Below, in pieces: positions 32,847 to 44,565 of a DNA stretch of 64,000 nt. Under the pieces are notes generated by a model. It was not told the origin of the DNA. It searched no databases and saw nothing but the letters and a program-made list of their open reading frames with translations. The position numbers and the translations under genes were made by a program. The DNA comes from Ramazzottius varieornatus (taxonomy: Eukaryota > Tardigrada > Eutardigrada > Parachela > Ramazzottiidae): NCBI GenBank assembly GCA_001949185.1, contig BDGG01000016.1, forward strand, positions 918,777-982,776, read 5' to 3'. Positions within the stretch are counted from its first letter, which is position 1. Every line of letters starts with the position of its first letter.

Positions 32847-35688
32847 TTAGTGGACATCCAAGTCTCGGTGTATTCTTCGAAGCTTCTCCTTCTTGTTATG
32901 CTTACAATGACGTTTGTGTGACAGTGCACCCGCGGATGTTGCAGGAACCGGGCCTCTGACATGGTTCAGACCATCCCGTTTTTCGTGGATGGCCGCGCCT
33001 CTCTCGGCAAAGAACTCCTTGTCGACCCGACTACTTTTGCTGACATGCTGAACAATCACGCAGGCAGTTAAGCAGTAAATTCTCCATGAAGACAATGCTC
33101 GGCAAGAAGGCAATACGTACCTTGGAAGGAACCGGCACCTCGGCCGTTTCCGCGGGCATTGCTGACGGATTGTCTTCCGCTGTACTTTGAATTAGTTCTT
33201 CGTTGGCCACAGCCGAAGTGAAGAAGTCATCCTGCGAAACCCCGGGTGGTGCGTGGCAGTATCCAAGTCTCCCCTAAAGAGACAATACTGTTGAGAACCA
33301 GAAGAAGAAGGTTTCATCTTACGAGGGACCCTTCAGACCATGTCACTCGCCGTCACGAAACCGATGCTTTTATATGATAGCTGAGCTAAGAGCCTCAGCT
33401 ATCATATAAAAGCATCGGTTTCGTGATCGGCGAGTGACATGGTCTGAAGGGTCTCTCGTTAGTTCGTACTTACGTTGACGTAGTCCTTGAGGATGTATCG
33501 AGCGGCTTTCGAGCTGTCCGGAAGACCTCTCGCCGTGACGAAACCTCTCATTTCTACGAACAAAAACAGGGCACTGAAACGGGAAACCTATCAACAACTA
33601 AAACTGGATGTTGTAACTATGAACCGTACCGGCGTAAGCGTTCAAGAACTCTTCAGCCGTCGGTGGTGGTGTGATGAGGTAGTCGATGCCGTACTCTTTG
33701 ATAAAAGGCAACTTTATACCGTACTCTTTTTCCAGGTCCGTTCTCGATATTCGTGAGCAAATCTGTTACAAAAAGCCGCAATTAGCTCTTCAAACGTCCG
33801 AGAACCAAAGACCGAGGTTTCGCATAAGAAAAAGCCTTACCAGGTTGACTGGAGGAAGAGGATCGCGCATTTGGTCGATGGGCAAAATCCCGCTAACGAC
33901 CATCTCCGCTGCGCTCATGGCGAAAGACGGCATGACCAGACCGGGGCTGTCACACAGCATCAACTCTTCGTCCACATACATCGTCTGGAGAGGACGCGAG
34001 ACACTTAATTTAGCTCCTCAAGATCTGTACGCGCGAACAGATGGTGCTGTGAGTTTTGGAGCGTACCTGGAAGTGCTTTGTTTTACCGGGCGTGGAGGAT
34101 ACCATCACACGTTTATGCTGCATCAAGGCGTTTAGTGTCGAACTTTTGCCCACATTGGGGTATCCAACCTACAAAAAACACACTACAGTTACAGTCACGC
34201 AGACATACCTAATTAACAAGGTACCATGAGGACAAACATTACTTACGAATCCAACGGTGGTTACGCCCTTGATGACAGTCGGCTTGCCTTCGTACATTCT
34301 CTTCAGAAAGTCCACCAGTTCGGTACGCGAGTAGATCTTGCTCGACCACCTGAAGCCTTTCGTGTCCCCTTCCTTTTTTTCCTCGATTGCAGCTACTCCC
34401 TGCTGCTTCTCATCTGCCTCTTGTTCTGACCCTTCTTCGTCCGTTTCCCAATCATCATCATCCCCCTGAGGACCACCTTCTTGTTCAAGATGAGCACCAC
34501 TGGCGTGTCCAGCTTGCGGGTTGACTTCGTCCGCACTTTCGGTCGTCGAATGAGTTTCCATCGAATCGATGGCCGAAAAGAAGACGGCTTTCAAACCTTG
34601 CTGACAGAAATACTCGGCCCAAATTTTCCTACGGAAAACAACAAAGGATCAGAGCCTCATTCTTTTGACACCCGGAAGTAACAAAAGAAAACGACTCACC
34701 GTTGCGGCTCGGCCAAAAGATCTGACTTGTTGACCAGAATTAGATTCTCCTTGTTCCGACTGATTTCTTGCACGTATTTTAGCAGGTCGGCGTTCCAGTA
34801 AAGTAACGGATTTCTAGCGTCGACAATTTGCACGACGACGTCACTGTAAATAGGAACGGTAGTAAGACCTATACGAAAGAGAAGCTCCGACCACAACGGG
34901 GCAAAACTGTACCTGCGTTCGAGTACTCGCCACATTTGCCTCCACACTTCTAGGTTCTTCTCGTAAGGTGTCACAGCGAGTGTCTCAATGTTGGACAGCT
35001 CGGAGAGAAGAGCGCGCCACTCCAGGAAGCTCTTTCGTTCTCGCTCGTCCAGTTCTTGTGGAGTAGTCGACTTGTCCCATTTTGGTCTTCGTGGAATTCT
35101 CAGCAGTTTCTTGTGCTTGTCTTGGAGCTGTAACACCGCGGAATGTTCCGACTTGGAGAGAACGCCGGCTCGTGGATTCGGCGTAATTAACTTCAGGTTG
35201 TTCCTCTCTAGAACGATAAGACTGTAAGATTCCGTTACGTGTGCTCTTATGAGATCAAAGCTGATGTAATTGGATATGATGCTACCACAGCAGACGTTCG
35301 GTCCCACACCTGCTTCAAACTCTGTTCCAGCCAGTGTAGCGTTCGCCAAGAATTCATCCAGGTCGGAAGGAGCAGTGATGGACTTAAGGAAGTTCGTCTC
35401 CTGGTTATCCTCTTTGGCCATTTCCCCAGGCGATTTCTACAAAACATACCCAAACACCGCATCAACAGTCTCCTTCAGAAGCTGCGGTCTAGTTCTTCCG
35501 ACATTCTGTACATGTACGTGTCTGCGTGCGGATAACGGACAGCTTGATAGTCAAGATACAGTACTATGAGTCAACAAAAAGCACTTCCGGTCACTTACCC
35601 ATTGTCCGGCGGCTCTGCTGTTACTCTTGAATCTGTTCTTGATCACAGCCGCACCAAGCGTAGTCTGCTTCCTTCCATGCTGAGGCAT
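32847..35688 (-). CDS. LSG1: Large subunit GTPase 1 (60S biogenesis)
   Basis: LSG1 is a cytoplasmic circularly permuted GTPase that releases the export adaptor NMD3 from pre-60S subunits. The start at 35688 gives MPQHGRKQTTLGAAVI. Family landmarks run LANATLAGTEFEAG, IPRRPKWDKSTTPQELDE, FLEWRALLSEL, EVWRQMWRVLERS, then permuted motifs: G4 LVNKSDLLAEPQR, G1 VGYPNVGKSSTLNALM, G2-like STPGKTKHFQT, G3 LCDSPGLVMPSF, and SGILPIDQMRDPLPPVNL. An acidic insert (DDDDWETDEEGSEQEADE) sits before the G1 motif, as in other LSG1 proteins. The tail is lysine/histidine-rich, ending LRRIHRDLDVH. One intron (33274-33474) is mostly a long hairpin. Confidence 0.96.
33322..33460. repeat. Long near-perfect inverted repeat (hairpin) in an LSG1 intron
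   Basis: The left arm at 33322-33386 (beginning ACGAGGGACCCTTCAGACC) is the reverse complement of the right arm at 33395-33460, apart from about one substitution and one single-base indel. The loop is about 8 bases. The arms pair over some 65 bp. The 201 bp intron (33274-33474) consists mostly of this hairpin. Confidence 0.95.
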
Positions 35689-36469
35689 CTCTGCTACCTC
35701 GATTAATCGGGAACGGGAAGATCAACAAAGACTGGAACAGGAAGAAATTACAGTACGGTTAATTCTTAACTTCAGTCAAGAAATTTGGTTCGTTTGTGAA
35801 AGATTCATTTGCGGTATTGCGAAACTACATTTGCGAATTCGCCAGGTATTGCGAAATATAATTGCAACGACCTTCCTTCCGACTCCTTTCCCGCCAACCA
35901 AAAGGTTTAACGTCATGGTTCAGCTCAGTGGCAAACGCTCGATTAAACAAACTAATTGGATTAGAAATTCGAATTGAAAATTAATTTCTTTCTTCTTCAA
36001 TCTCGATCTTCCCATCAATCCCATCGTTTTCCTGGCTGATTTCCTCTGCTTCCTGAAACTTATTACGTGGACAGTTGGACCTGTGAGCCGCTGTTGGGGT
36101 AAGTCTGCACAAGAAGGAATTTCCGTCAGAGTTTCTTGTGTCCTGTCCAGCTCACCCAGCTCGGAATTTCTTTGCCCGCACTGCGCATTGATTTACTGTC
36201 TCTAACACATGGAAGACCGGAACTGTTCCATCGACGGTGTCCAGGAGTTCGGTTATCCTTCTGTAGTTTGACCTGTTTGTCGACGATGCAAGAATCTGCA
36301 GACTGTGCTCCAGACCGTAGTGCAGGTCGCATGCAACAGCGCGCACTGCTTGGACTTGTCTGTTTCTAAGCATCGACTTGGACGATTCGATTGTTATTAG
36401 GCGGTGCCCTACTTGCATCGTTTTACGCTGTAGCTTTCTTGCAGGTCTTGTAGCATCACACGGTCGACG

Positions 36470-39400
36470 ATGAGGAGACACCAGCTAGTGCTTCTCGCCG
36501 TGCTGGCTGTTACTCGACAGTGCTCAGCAGAAGATGCAGCTGACAGCTCGACAACAGCAAGCACTTACTATCAAGTCCCGTCTTTGTCAAAGGACGAAGC
36601 GTACCTCTTTGAACCTTTCGCCAGTTCTGACCTCTTCGACAGTCCTTTGAGGTGTGTATGCAAATTTATGTTCTTGCAAGTCAGGTAGAGCGCGTATGTG
36701 TCATAAACGTTGGTTGCGGTGAATTTTACGCTCGTTTTCCGGTTCTCTAGTTGGGTGCAGTCGACGTCAAAGAAGGACCATGCCGACTCTACTGAAGTTG
36801 AAAAATACGACGGTAAGCATCAACTTCCGTGCCTGCATTTTTATCTCTGCCACAGCTAAGAAGGAATGTTCACCTCTTCTCTCCAGGAGAATGGGCTGTC
36901 GAATCGACCAATGTTTCCAGCATGGCTGGAGACTATGCCTTGGTTCTGAAGGTGAGTTGATGACCCCTGACTGGTTCTTTAGACCCAAAACTCTCTGACG
37001 GGGGCCTGGGTTCATGCTTAATATTCATATCGATAAGAGAACCGATTTTTGAGATGCGTTGGCCAGATGTATTTTTTAGTCTGGAGCAAAGCACCACGGA
37101 ATAGCAGTGAAGCTTGACCGGCCTTACTCCTTCTCCGGGAAACCTTTCGTCTTTCAGTAAGTCTGAATATGCCTTCGGGTAGCTCGTACATCTTCATACT
37201 GGTTCGGTACTACCATTATATACGAATTTCCGTTTTTAGATACGACGTGAAGTTTATGAATGGACAAGAATGCGGCGGCGCTTACGTGAAGCTGCTACAG
37301 AAAGGTTCCCTCAGCGACTTGGTACGTTTGGATTTTTCGTATCTCTACGCTGCTGATGATCCGTATCTTTATTCTTTGGTGTGTTTACAGAAACAGTTGA
37401 ACGACAAGACGCCCTTCACCATCATGTTCGGTCCGGACAAGTGCGGGAAGGAAACTCACTTGCGCTTCATCTTCCAACATAAGAACCCTCAAACCCACGC
37501 ATACGAGGTATGGTGTAATTTCTTCTCCGTTGCGGTGTTGATTCTGGTGCTCATTGAGTTGTTTGAATGGTAGGAGAAGCATTGGATTGAGCCGTCTAGC
37601 TTAAAGACGGAAGATTGGATAAACAGCAAGAAGTCTCATCTGTACACGTTGACCATCAATCCAGACAGCACTTTTAAGATCTACGTGGACCAAAATGAAG
37701 TGGGCTCTGGATCTCTCCTTGAAGACTTCAAGTAGGCCTTGGCCTTATTCTTTTTACCAGCATCAACTGACTTAGCCTAATGCACATCTCTTTTCGCTTC
37801 AGACCGCCGGTCAATCCTCCGGCCGAAGTTGACGACCCGGAAGACAGGAAGCCTGAAGACTGGGACGAACGCAAAACGTAAGACAGTGGCTTCAGAAGGT
37901 TTTCACAGTTTATTTTGTGTATTGGTCAAACGGCTCCTCACTCCTTTGAGTAATGTACGGGAAGTAAAAGCAACTTCTTCTGTTTCGTGTTTAATTTACA
38001 GGATAACCGACACAAATGCCGTCAAGCCCGCAAACTGGTATGTCTATTGTTCCAGTTGTTGCTTTACTGAGAAGATTGATCTTTTGTTCTTATTAGGGAT
38101 GAGGAAGCACCCGCCAAGATTCGGGATCCTTCCGCCACCATGCCCGCAGGCTGGTTGGTCGATGAACCGCAAATGATCTACGATGAGGGCGCTACCAAGC
38201 CCGTAGACTGGTATAACCGCAGACCTGAATTATCTTGAGCGTTTGTCTCATGATGTTAGTTGACAGCACTGAACTGAGCGGTTGGTCGTGTCGTGTAGGG
38301 ACGTGGAGATGGACGGTGAGTGGGAAGCGCCGCAGGTTGAGAACCCAAAGTGTAAAGACGTTGGTTGTGGAGACTGGGAGGCACCTTTGATTGACAATCC
38401 TCAGTGCAAGAACGGTGGTTGCGGACCTTGGACTGCTCCTCTGATCGAGAACCCAGCTTACAAGGTATGCACTTATAGCCATCGTTTCCGAAGTGAATAA
38501 GAAGAGCTCAATGGATTTGCTGTAGGGCAAATGGGCACCGCGAAGAATGCCTAATCCCGACTTCTTCGAAGACAAGGAGCCCTACAAGATGACCTCCATC
38601 GTAAGTCTTGCCTTCTTCAAACAGTTTGAATTGTTAGTACAGTAATGAACTTTGTGTTAGCGAGTGATGCTCTTGGATTCCTTGTCAACGTATCCGGAAG
38701 TCCGGCAAACAAACTTGACCAGATCGTTTCTCCAAGTGGCGCACGTTCTCAGTGATATTGGCTGGAAGCATGCGCCACTTGAGAGAACGATCTGACCGAG
38801 ATTGTTTGCCGGGCTGAGCGGGCTCCCGTCATTGCTGGATTTTACTGCATAACCCTGTTGGTTCTTTTTTAGGATGCGTTGGCTTTGGAACTATGGTCAA
38901 TCAGCAACCAGGTTCTTTTTGACAACTTTCTCATCACTGACGACAAAGCAGTGGCCGACAAAGTGGCCACCGCGACATGGAAGCTAAAGGAATCGGGAGA
39001 ATCGACTTCGATACTGGTATGTGACAAGCTTGTTTGGCTGAATTGCTCAGTTTAGCTTACGCTGAATACTTGATTTCAGCCTGCTGGACTCGACTACAAG
39101 ACGATCGGCATTATCGTAGCCACGGTGGTCGGTCTGCTGACCATCGTGCTGGTTCGTTCTTACTTCCGAAAGCAACCAGCCACAAACGTCAGAACCGAAG
39201 CTCAGACTGGCTTTGCTCAACGACCAAGGCCACAGTCTGGAGGAGGTGAGACCGACACTACCGTCCATCGCGACATTGATGCCAACATTGGCGATATCCG
39301 ACGCCAGACGGAAACCACGACCAGGGTATTGGAAGTGGAAGAGTTGGTGGACGACGTTCCACCGCTAGAAGGCGAAGCTGGCTCAGGCGACAACCAGGAG

Positions 39401-39670
39401 TCGCCAGAGAGTGACCTGGACGTCGAACCGGAAGTTGTCGACGACGACACAAATACTGCGACGTAAGTGGACCTTCCTTTTTAGTCCCTTCGGGAAATGA
39501 AGTGTACAAGGTTTCATTGCTACTGGCTGGAAGTGTGCGACACTGAGATAGCGAAACGTTTACGTTTCCTTTTCCGGCTATCCATTTTCAGTTTTTCAAC
39601 GATGTTGCTTCTTGGTTTCAGCAAAGATGACGCTGCTGTCCGGAAGCGAAGGACTGTTCGTCGCGAGTAA
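36470..39670 (+). CDS. CANX: Calnexin, ER lectin chaperone
   Basis: Calnexin retains monoglucosylated glycoproteins in the ER until folded. [20 protein letters not shown] is a signal peptide. The lectin domain runs through [58 protein letters not shown] and FIFQHKNP. The P-domain shows the two repeat types: [25 protein letters not shown] and KPVDW, then [26 protein letters not shown] and [40 protein letters not shown] completes the lectin fold. A transmembrane helix ([16 protein letters not shown]) and an acidic cytosolic tail end KRRTVRRE, keeping the usual basic RRE-type terminus. There are about fifteen exons, and an AATAAA lies at 39711. It is head-to-head with LSG1 and convergent with RPSA. 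Confidence 0.97.
38701..38830. repeat. Palindromic GTGGCGCAC element, copy 13
   Basis: TCCGGCAAACAAACTTGACC leads into the core (38732-38784), then GATCTGACCGAG, TTGTTTGCCGG and GCTGAGCGGGCTCCC. The last tail matches copy 1. It lies in a calnexin intron. Confidence 0.9.
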
Positions 39671-39710
39671 ACTATTCTTTCCTCTGGTTTCAGTACCGTT
39701 GTCTGACATT

Positions 39711-39716
39711 AATAAA
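39711..39716 (+). promoter_or_regulatory. Calnexin polyadenylation signal AATAAA
   Basis: AATAAA lies 40 bases past the calnexin stop codon, with GT-rich sequence following at about 39717-39730. Confidence 0.7.
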
Positions 39717-40091
39717 CGTGGTGTTCCAGTGGTCTGATAACTTTGATCGATGTTGCTGCTCCTTCTCGATACCAAAAAATTCGAGAAGTTTACTATCGGT
39801 TTTGCAGTCATTGCTACATGTGATACTTTTCGAGCCTTGTTTCTCGAATTCCATTTCTCCGTTTAGACTTTTGACGCGATATCGTCACGACTGTCCAACG
39901 TGTTTTTGGCTTATTGTTTTCACTGAATATTTTTTTTCTGATGAATAAATTCGTAATCTGTAATGGATTTTCCGCCTTCCCACAGTCATTTCTTCGTGCC
40001 TACGGGATCGTTTCCTTTCGTTGGAACCTCGCTTTATATTCACGGTCGTACTACAGAAGCACAGTCGAACGAACGAAGCCACCAGCCAAGT

Positions 40092-40097
40092 TTTATT
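40092..40097 (-). promoter_or_regulatory. RPSA polyadenylation signal AATAAA
   Basis: TTTATT on the plus strand reads AATAAA in the RPSA direction, about 45 bases downstream of its stop codon. Confidence 0.6.
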
Positions 40098-40143
40098 TAT
40101 TCCAGAATTGAAGTGAACATCGAGAGCGTCTAAAAAACATATT

Positions 40144-41541
40144 CTACCAGTTTTCAGTGTTATTACCACCGCCCCAGTTGTTGGCGCCAGCTTCGGGATC
40201 AGGCTTCGTCGATGCTTGCCACTCGTGCGACACAGCCTTTCCTTGCCAATCTTCACCAGTCACCTGGAACTGGTTAGTGCTGACCTGGGGTTCCGCAGCC
40301 CACTGGAAAAAGACTAGTAATCTTAGCCCGGAAATACATTTTCAAAACTTTCTGGAAGAAGGGGAAACTTACATCTTTGACGTCCTCAATCAGCATGTTG
40401 CCCATACTCAAGCCGGCATCAGCAGCTCCTTCTTGCGAGTTGACCCAGTCGTGGGCATAGTTGGACTGTTGTTGAGTGGCAGAAGCCAATGCGGGGACAT
40501 TCTGCTGTTCTTCCTTGTCCACCTGAGGAAAATAAAAAATATTGAACCATACTTTGGACCCGGGCAAACAAAATCTTCTCAAGATCTTTTCCAAGTGGCG
40601 CACGTTCTCCGTGTTGGTGGCTGAATGAATGTACCGCTCTAGACACGAGCTGGTCGAATTTTTTTGAACACTCAAGTTGAAAAAGCTCCTCGACACGACA
40701 AAAAAAGGCTATCTAAGTTACCGCAGAAACTTTCAAGAAAGGCACATACCTCTTCGGGATCGCGATAGAAGAAAAGATCGACCATGACGCTCCATGGCTT
40801 ATCTGGTGATCGCGAGACGGTGCCACGGATGCGCAACACTTCCCGAGCCAACAGCCACCATATCAAACCGATGGATTGCGAAGCCTGAAACAAGAAGTCT
40901 CTACTGAGACACCAAAGCTCCATAAGAAACAGAAGAAAGAAAAAGGGGAAAACATACCTTGTTGTTGCACGGGATAGCGATGTCGACGAAGCGCAGCGGC
41001 GAGTCAGTGCTAGCGAAAGCAATGACTGGGATGTTAACGTAGCTGGCTTCGACGATGGGCTGGTGATCGGTACGGGGATCCGTGACGATCAACAATCTGG
41101 GCTCACGGAAAGCCTTCTGAATCTGGTTGGTAAAAGTACCGGGCGTGAAGCGGCCAGCAATGGGTGTAGCACCGGTATGCACGGCAAACTTCAGCACAGC
41201 ACGCTGTCCGTAGGGACGGGAAGAGATGACGAAAATCTCAGAGGGATCCTCGACAGCCGCCACTGCGCGAGCAGCCAGCACAATCTTCTCCCAGGTCTTT
41301 CTCAAGTTGATGATATGGATACCTGAACAACAAAGAAACAGATGCGATACGATTCTAACAGAAGGAATATTCTTGATTAGATCAACGATGCTATTTTCTT
41401 ACCATCCAGTCGTCGCTTGTAAACGTAACTTTCCATCTGGAAGTCCACATTCTGGGTACCGAGATGAGTGTTGCAAGCCAACAGCTTCAAGGCATCATCC
41501 ATGCGCAGATTCAAGACGGAGCTTTGTTCCGAGGAAGCCAT
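40144..41541 (-). CDS. RPSA: 40S ribosomal protein SA (uS2, laminin receptor precursor family)
   Basis: This is a small-subunit ribosomal protein needed for 40S maturation. The start at 41541 gives [20 protein letters not shown]. Further landmarks are [71 protein letters not shown] and the family signature [35 protein letters not shown] follows, then the eukaryote-specific acidic, tryptophan-containing tail ending [12 protein letters not shown] before TAG. Five exons have consistent phases. It is head-to-head with RPL21, 926 bp away. One intron carries a truncated palindromic element. Confidence 0.97.
40562..40630. repeat. Palindromic GTGGCGCAC element, copy 14 (truncated)
   Basis: Only the left half is well preserved: GGGCAAACAAAATC, then CCAAGTGGCGCACGTTCTC. 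The right arm breaks off after TGGCTGAATG. It is intronic in RPSA. Confidence 0.7.
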
Positions 41542-42079
41542 GATTGCAGTAAATTCCTGGAAACAACACCAATCAATCAAAAGACTATTCAAATGTAAGC
41601 TAGGCACAGCTGGGACCGAATTCCTCTCATGCTAATGCACAGGCATATAGAGCTGCTCCCCCTCCTACATCAGGAAGCTGCACTTACCTTTCAATGCGTG
41701 GTCCCACAAACACCCAGGAAGAGATTTTATTCGCAGGATCACTGGATGAAAGTCGGAAACGTTCTCCAAGAAGCCGAAAATCTTTCACGAACCAAAAATT
41801 TTCTGACAGGCCCTTTCTGACGGCCCCTTGAGTTCTCAGGCGCGCCGTGGCACAAATCGCTGTTTTCAGTGTTCGCCCCCGGTGTTTGTATGGAGTCAGC
41901 CTGGAATATACTATGACGTCATAAATAACGTGCTTGTGCGTGTAGCAACCCTCTGAATCTCTGCTTACGTCAAGGACCTGGTTTCTGAACGAGCTGGTAA
42001 GCTAGAAGCCGAATAGGTAATACCACTGTCTGGTTCACCATGAGTCCACGACCGTATGATTAGAGATAATATAGAGATT

Positions 42080-42243
42080 GCGAGCGGAAGCGCGCTAGCA
42101 CAATTCAATACGCATAGAAGCATCGTGACGTCATATGTAACATAGTGTGACTCTATGAAACAGAGCCTACGAGACGAATACGTTCCTATGATGTCACGAT
42201 GTTTCTGTACGTATCGAATTGTGCTGGTGTGCTTCCGCTCGCC
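42080..42243. repeat. Imperfect inverted repeat between RPSA and RPL21
   Basis: The left arm (42080-42137, GCGAGCGGAAGC...CATCGTGACGTCAT) pairs with the right arm (42185-42243, ATGATGTCACGATG...GCTTCCGCTCGCC) at roughly 80% identity over about 57 bp. The centre holds a small inner palindrome (CATAG...CTATG). It looks like an old miniature inverted-repeat element lying in the shared promoter region of the two ribosomal protein genes. Confidence 0.8.
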
Positions 42244-42467
42244 ATCCGTATGATGTCGAGTTTCCGTGTCTGGAAACTGCTTTTCGGCCCTCGCACACCG
42301 GAGGAATAAGGGTAAAATTAAGCTGCGCCGGTGGCAGCCTGCTTTACATTCCCGTCGGTCTTTTTTCTGGTTCTTCATGCCGTGCTTCTAGTTGGAGGAG
42401 ATCTGCCGATCGTTACCCTGTGTTCATCTTCCCCTTTTGACTCGAATTCTGATATTCAGACCCCAGG

Positions 42468-43094
42468 ATGGTGAACACCAAAGGATACCGCCGAGGTACT
42501 CGGTACATGTTTGCGCGCAAATTCCGTCATCATGGACCTGAACACCTTTCCACCTACCTCAAAGTCTTCAAGATCGGAGAATACGTCGATGTCAAGGTAG
42601 GCCTACTACTCGCATCTCTGCCAATACCTCTCCATACATGATTGAGGATGGTGTATTCATGCTTCATGTGCTTGTAGGGTAACGGAGCCATCCAGAAGGG
42701 TATGCCTTTCAAATTCTACCACGGTAAAACCGGACGCGTCTACAACGTGACAAAGCGAGCTGTCGGAGTTATCGTCAATAAGCGAGTCAGGTTAGCACCG
42801 ACATCCTTGAGTAGTCTTTCCTATGTCATAGAATAGTGGGTGTGTGTATGCAGGACGAGGATCATTCCCAAGAAGATCAACGTTCGAATTGAGCACGTCC
42901 ACCACAGCAAATGCAGACAAGATTTCGTTACCCGTGTCAAGGATAACGATGCCAGGCGAAAGGCTGCTCGTGAGAGTGGACACTCGGTCGAACTTAAACG
43001 ACGTCCCGTCGAGCCCAGGAAGGCTCACTTTGTCAAGACCGCAAAGAACAAGCCTCAGTTGGTTGAGCCTCTCGCTTACGAATTTGTCGCCTAA
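42468..43094 (+). CDS. RPL21: 60S ribosomal protein L21 (eL21)
   Basis: This is a large-subunit ribosomal protein. The three exons read [76 protein letters not shown], then [34 protein letters not shown] and [14 protein letters not shown]. The protein ends PLAYEFVA. Length (about 160 residues) and sequence match eL21 throughout, including the invariant N-terminal [11 protein letters not shown]. The introns are short (about 80 and 65 bp). I looked for box C/D snoRNA motifs in them and saw none. Confidence 0.98.
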
Positions 43095-43489
43095 ACCCGT
43101 CATGTACTAATCACATCGTTTCCTCTTCGAGTTAAAACAAAATTGGCGTAATCGATTTCCATCCTGTCTGTTGTTTCTCGCTGAAGATAATGGTACGATC
43201 GTTTATCAGTAAAACGACTCGAAGGAAAGAATGCTCCTGATTGCAGTTTCGATCAAAATCTGTGATATTTCATCGGGCCACACGAAAGTTAAGCGAACGC
43301 TTGCCGAACAGGAAAAAGCTAAAGAACAGGAATACAATACTCAAACGGTAAAACCCAGAGCACTCAACACTCTAAGTTAGGCGTCGAACGTGAAGAGAAG
43401 ATAGCCTTTGGCACAAACATTCAGAACAAAAATTCGAAGGTTTTGCAAAAGTGAGAAAATTAATTTCGAAAGAAGAGTTCAATACAGTT

Positions 43490-44447
43490 TCAAGCGCTTC
43501 TTTTCCTTTCTCTCCTTTCGGGCTTCCTGCTCTGTATGGCTTTCGGTGGAGGAGCTCCACCGCCCAACAGCTGCGACATCATCGACGACAGGTCCATCGG
43601 CTGAGAGGCCATATTGAGGGTCGACTGCATTTCCTGTAAGAATCATTCTACAAAATATGGTCCAGTAAACCGGATAAACTCGGAATGGAATTCGGACGAA
43701 ATCTGACACCAATATTCTCAGTTCTTATTCCTCTGCGGTATTTACCCTGGAAGCTTCAGGGTCGACCTGCGAAAGCAATTTCGGTATTCCGATCATCACG
43801 AGCAGCGGAAGTACCATCATGAGGACCTGTCAATAAAGAGCTAATGAAATTCCTGCAAAATCCTGTTCAACATACACGACTGCTTTGTTCGCGTTACCAT
43901 CGGATTCATGAGCATATCTGTAATCCTCATGGCTTCCTTCGCCTGAAAGTATGTCGCCTTTCGTTGAAGTTTCAACCTGAGAGGATAGGCTAGTTGGTTC
44001 TGCCCAGCGCCTCCTTCGCTTCCATCACGACGTGCTCGGATCTTTCCCTTGGACGAAATATCCACTCGAGCAGCCTCGAAGAGGAACTCAGGATGGTAGA
44101 CTTCAACTAGATAGGATCCTGGTGGTACTCCGTAGACTGTGAACGATTCACGGTCCTCACTGAAAGCACAGAGAGATTAACATTGAAATTTCTGACATAT
44201 TCGGGAATACTCACTTTAAAAATCCAAAATATTCTCCGCCGTCCAATGCGATCTTGGTCCTGACTCCATCGATGAACTTGGTGTCGTGCGACTTTACGTA
44301 GACCAGTTTACCCTCCACAGCATATAGATCTGAATCGGAGGAAGAAGCTGAGGGAGATGGATCTTTCGCAGGAACATTTTGCGCACTGGAGAAGAAATTT
44401 GTCCCTGTAACCACCGTTAACGAAAGGAGAAGATGCAGAAGGTCCAT
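43490..44447 (-). CDS. EMC7: ER membrane protein complex subunit 7
   Basis: EMC7 is a lumenal beta-sandwich subunit of the EMC, which inserts tail-anchored and multipass proteins into the ER membrane. MDLLHLLLSLTVVTGTNFFSS is a signal peptide, followed by a Ser/Pro linker. The carbohydrate-binding-like fold has EGKLVYVKSHD, TKIALDGGEYFGFLK and VYGVPPGSYLVEVYHPEFLF, then RVDISSKGKIRAR (compare RVDITSKGKMRAR in human) and YPLRLKLQRKATYF. The transmembrane segment is VLMMVLPLLVMIGIPKLL, followed by a cytosolic DPEASREMQSTLNM helix and a basic tail ending RKRSA. The start at 44447 is 118 bp from the divergent unidentified gene. Confidence 0.93.
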
Positions 44448-44565
44448 AGGACTAGGTTCGTCCCTCCCGAACGAAGGTGGTGATGAGACCTACAAGCAAA
44501 GTCAGTAAAATCTGAGTATCCTGAAGAGGAAGAAGAGGAAGAAGACGAAGGAAGAAGATGAACTG

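Noticed and set aside
39500-39560. Possible extra palindromic element in the last calnexin intron
   Set aside because: Only TGGCTGGAAGTGTGCGACACTGAG resembles the right half; too decayed to count as a copy.
42597-42855. Possible intronic box C/D snoRNA in RPL21
   Set aside because: Ribosomal protein introns often host snoRNAs, but I found no TGATGA and CTGA box pair in either short intron.
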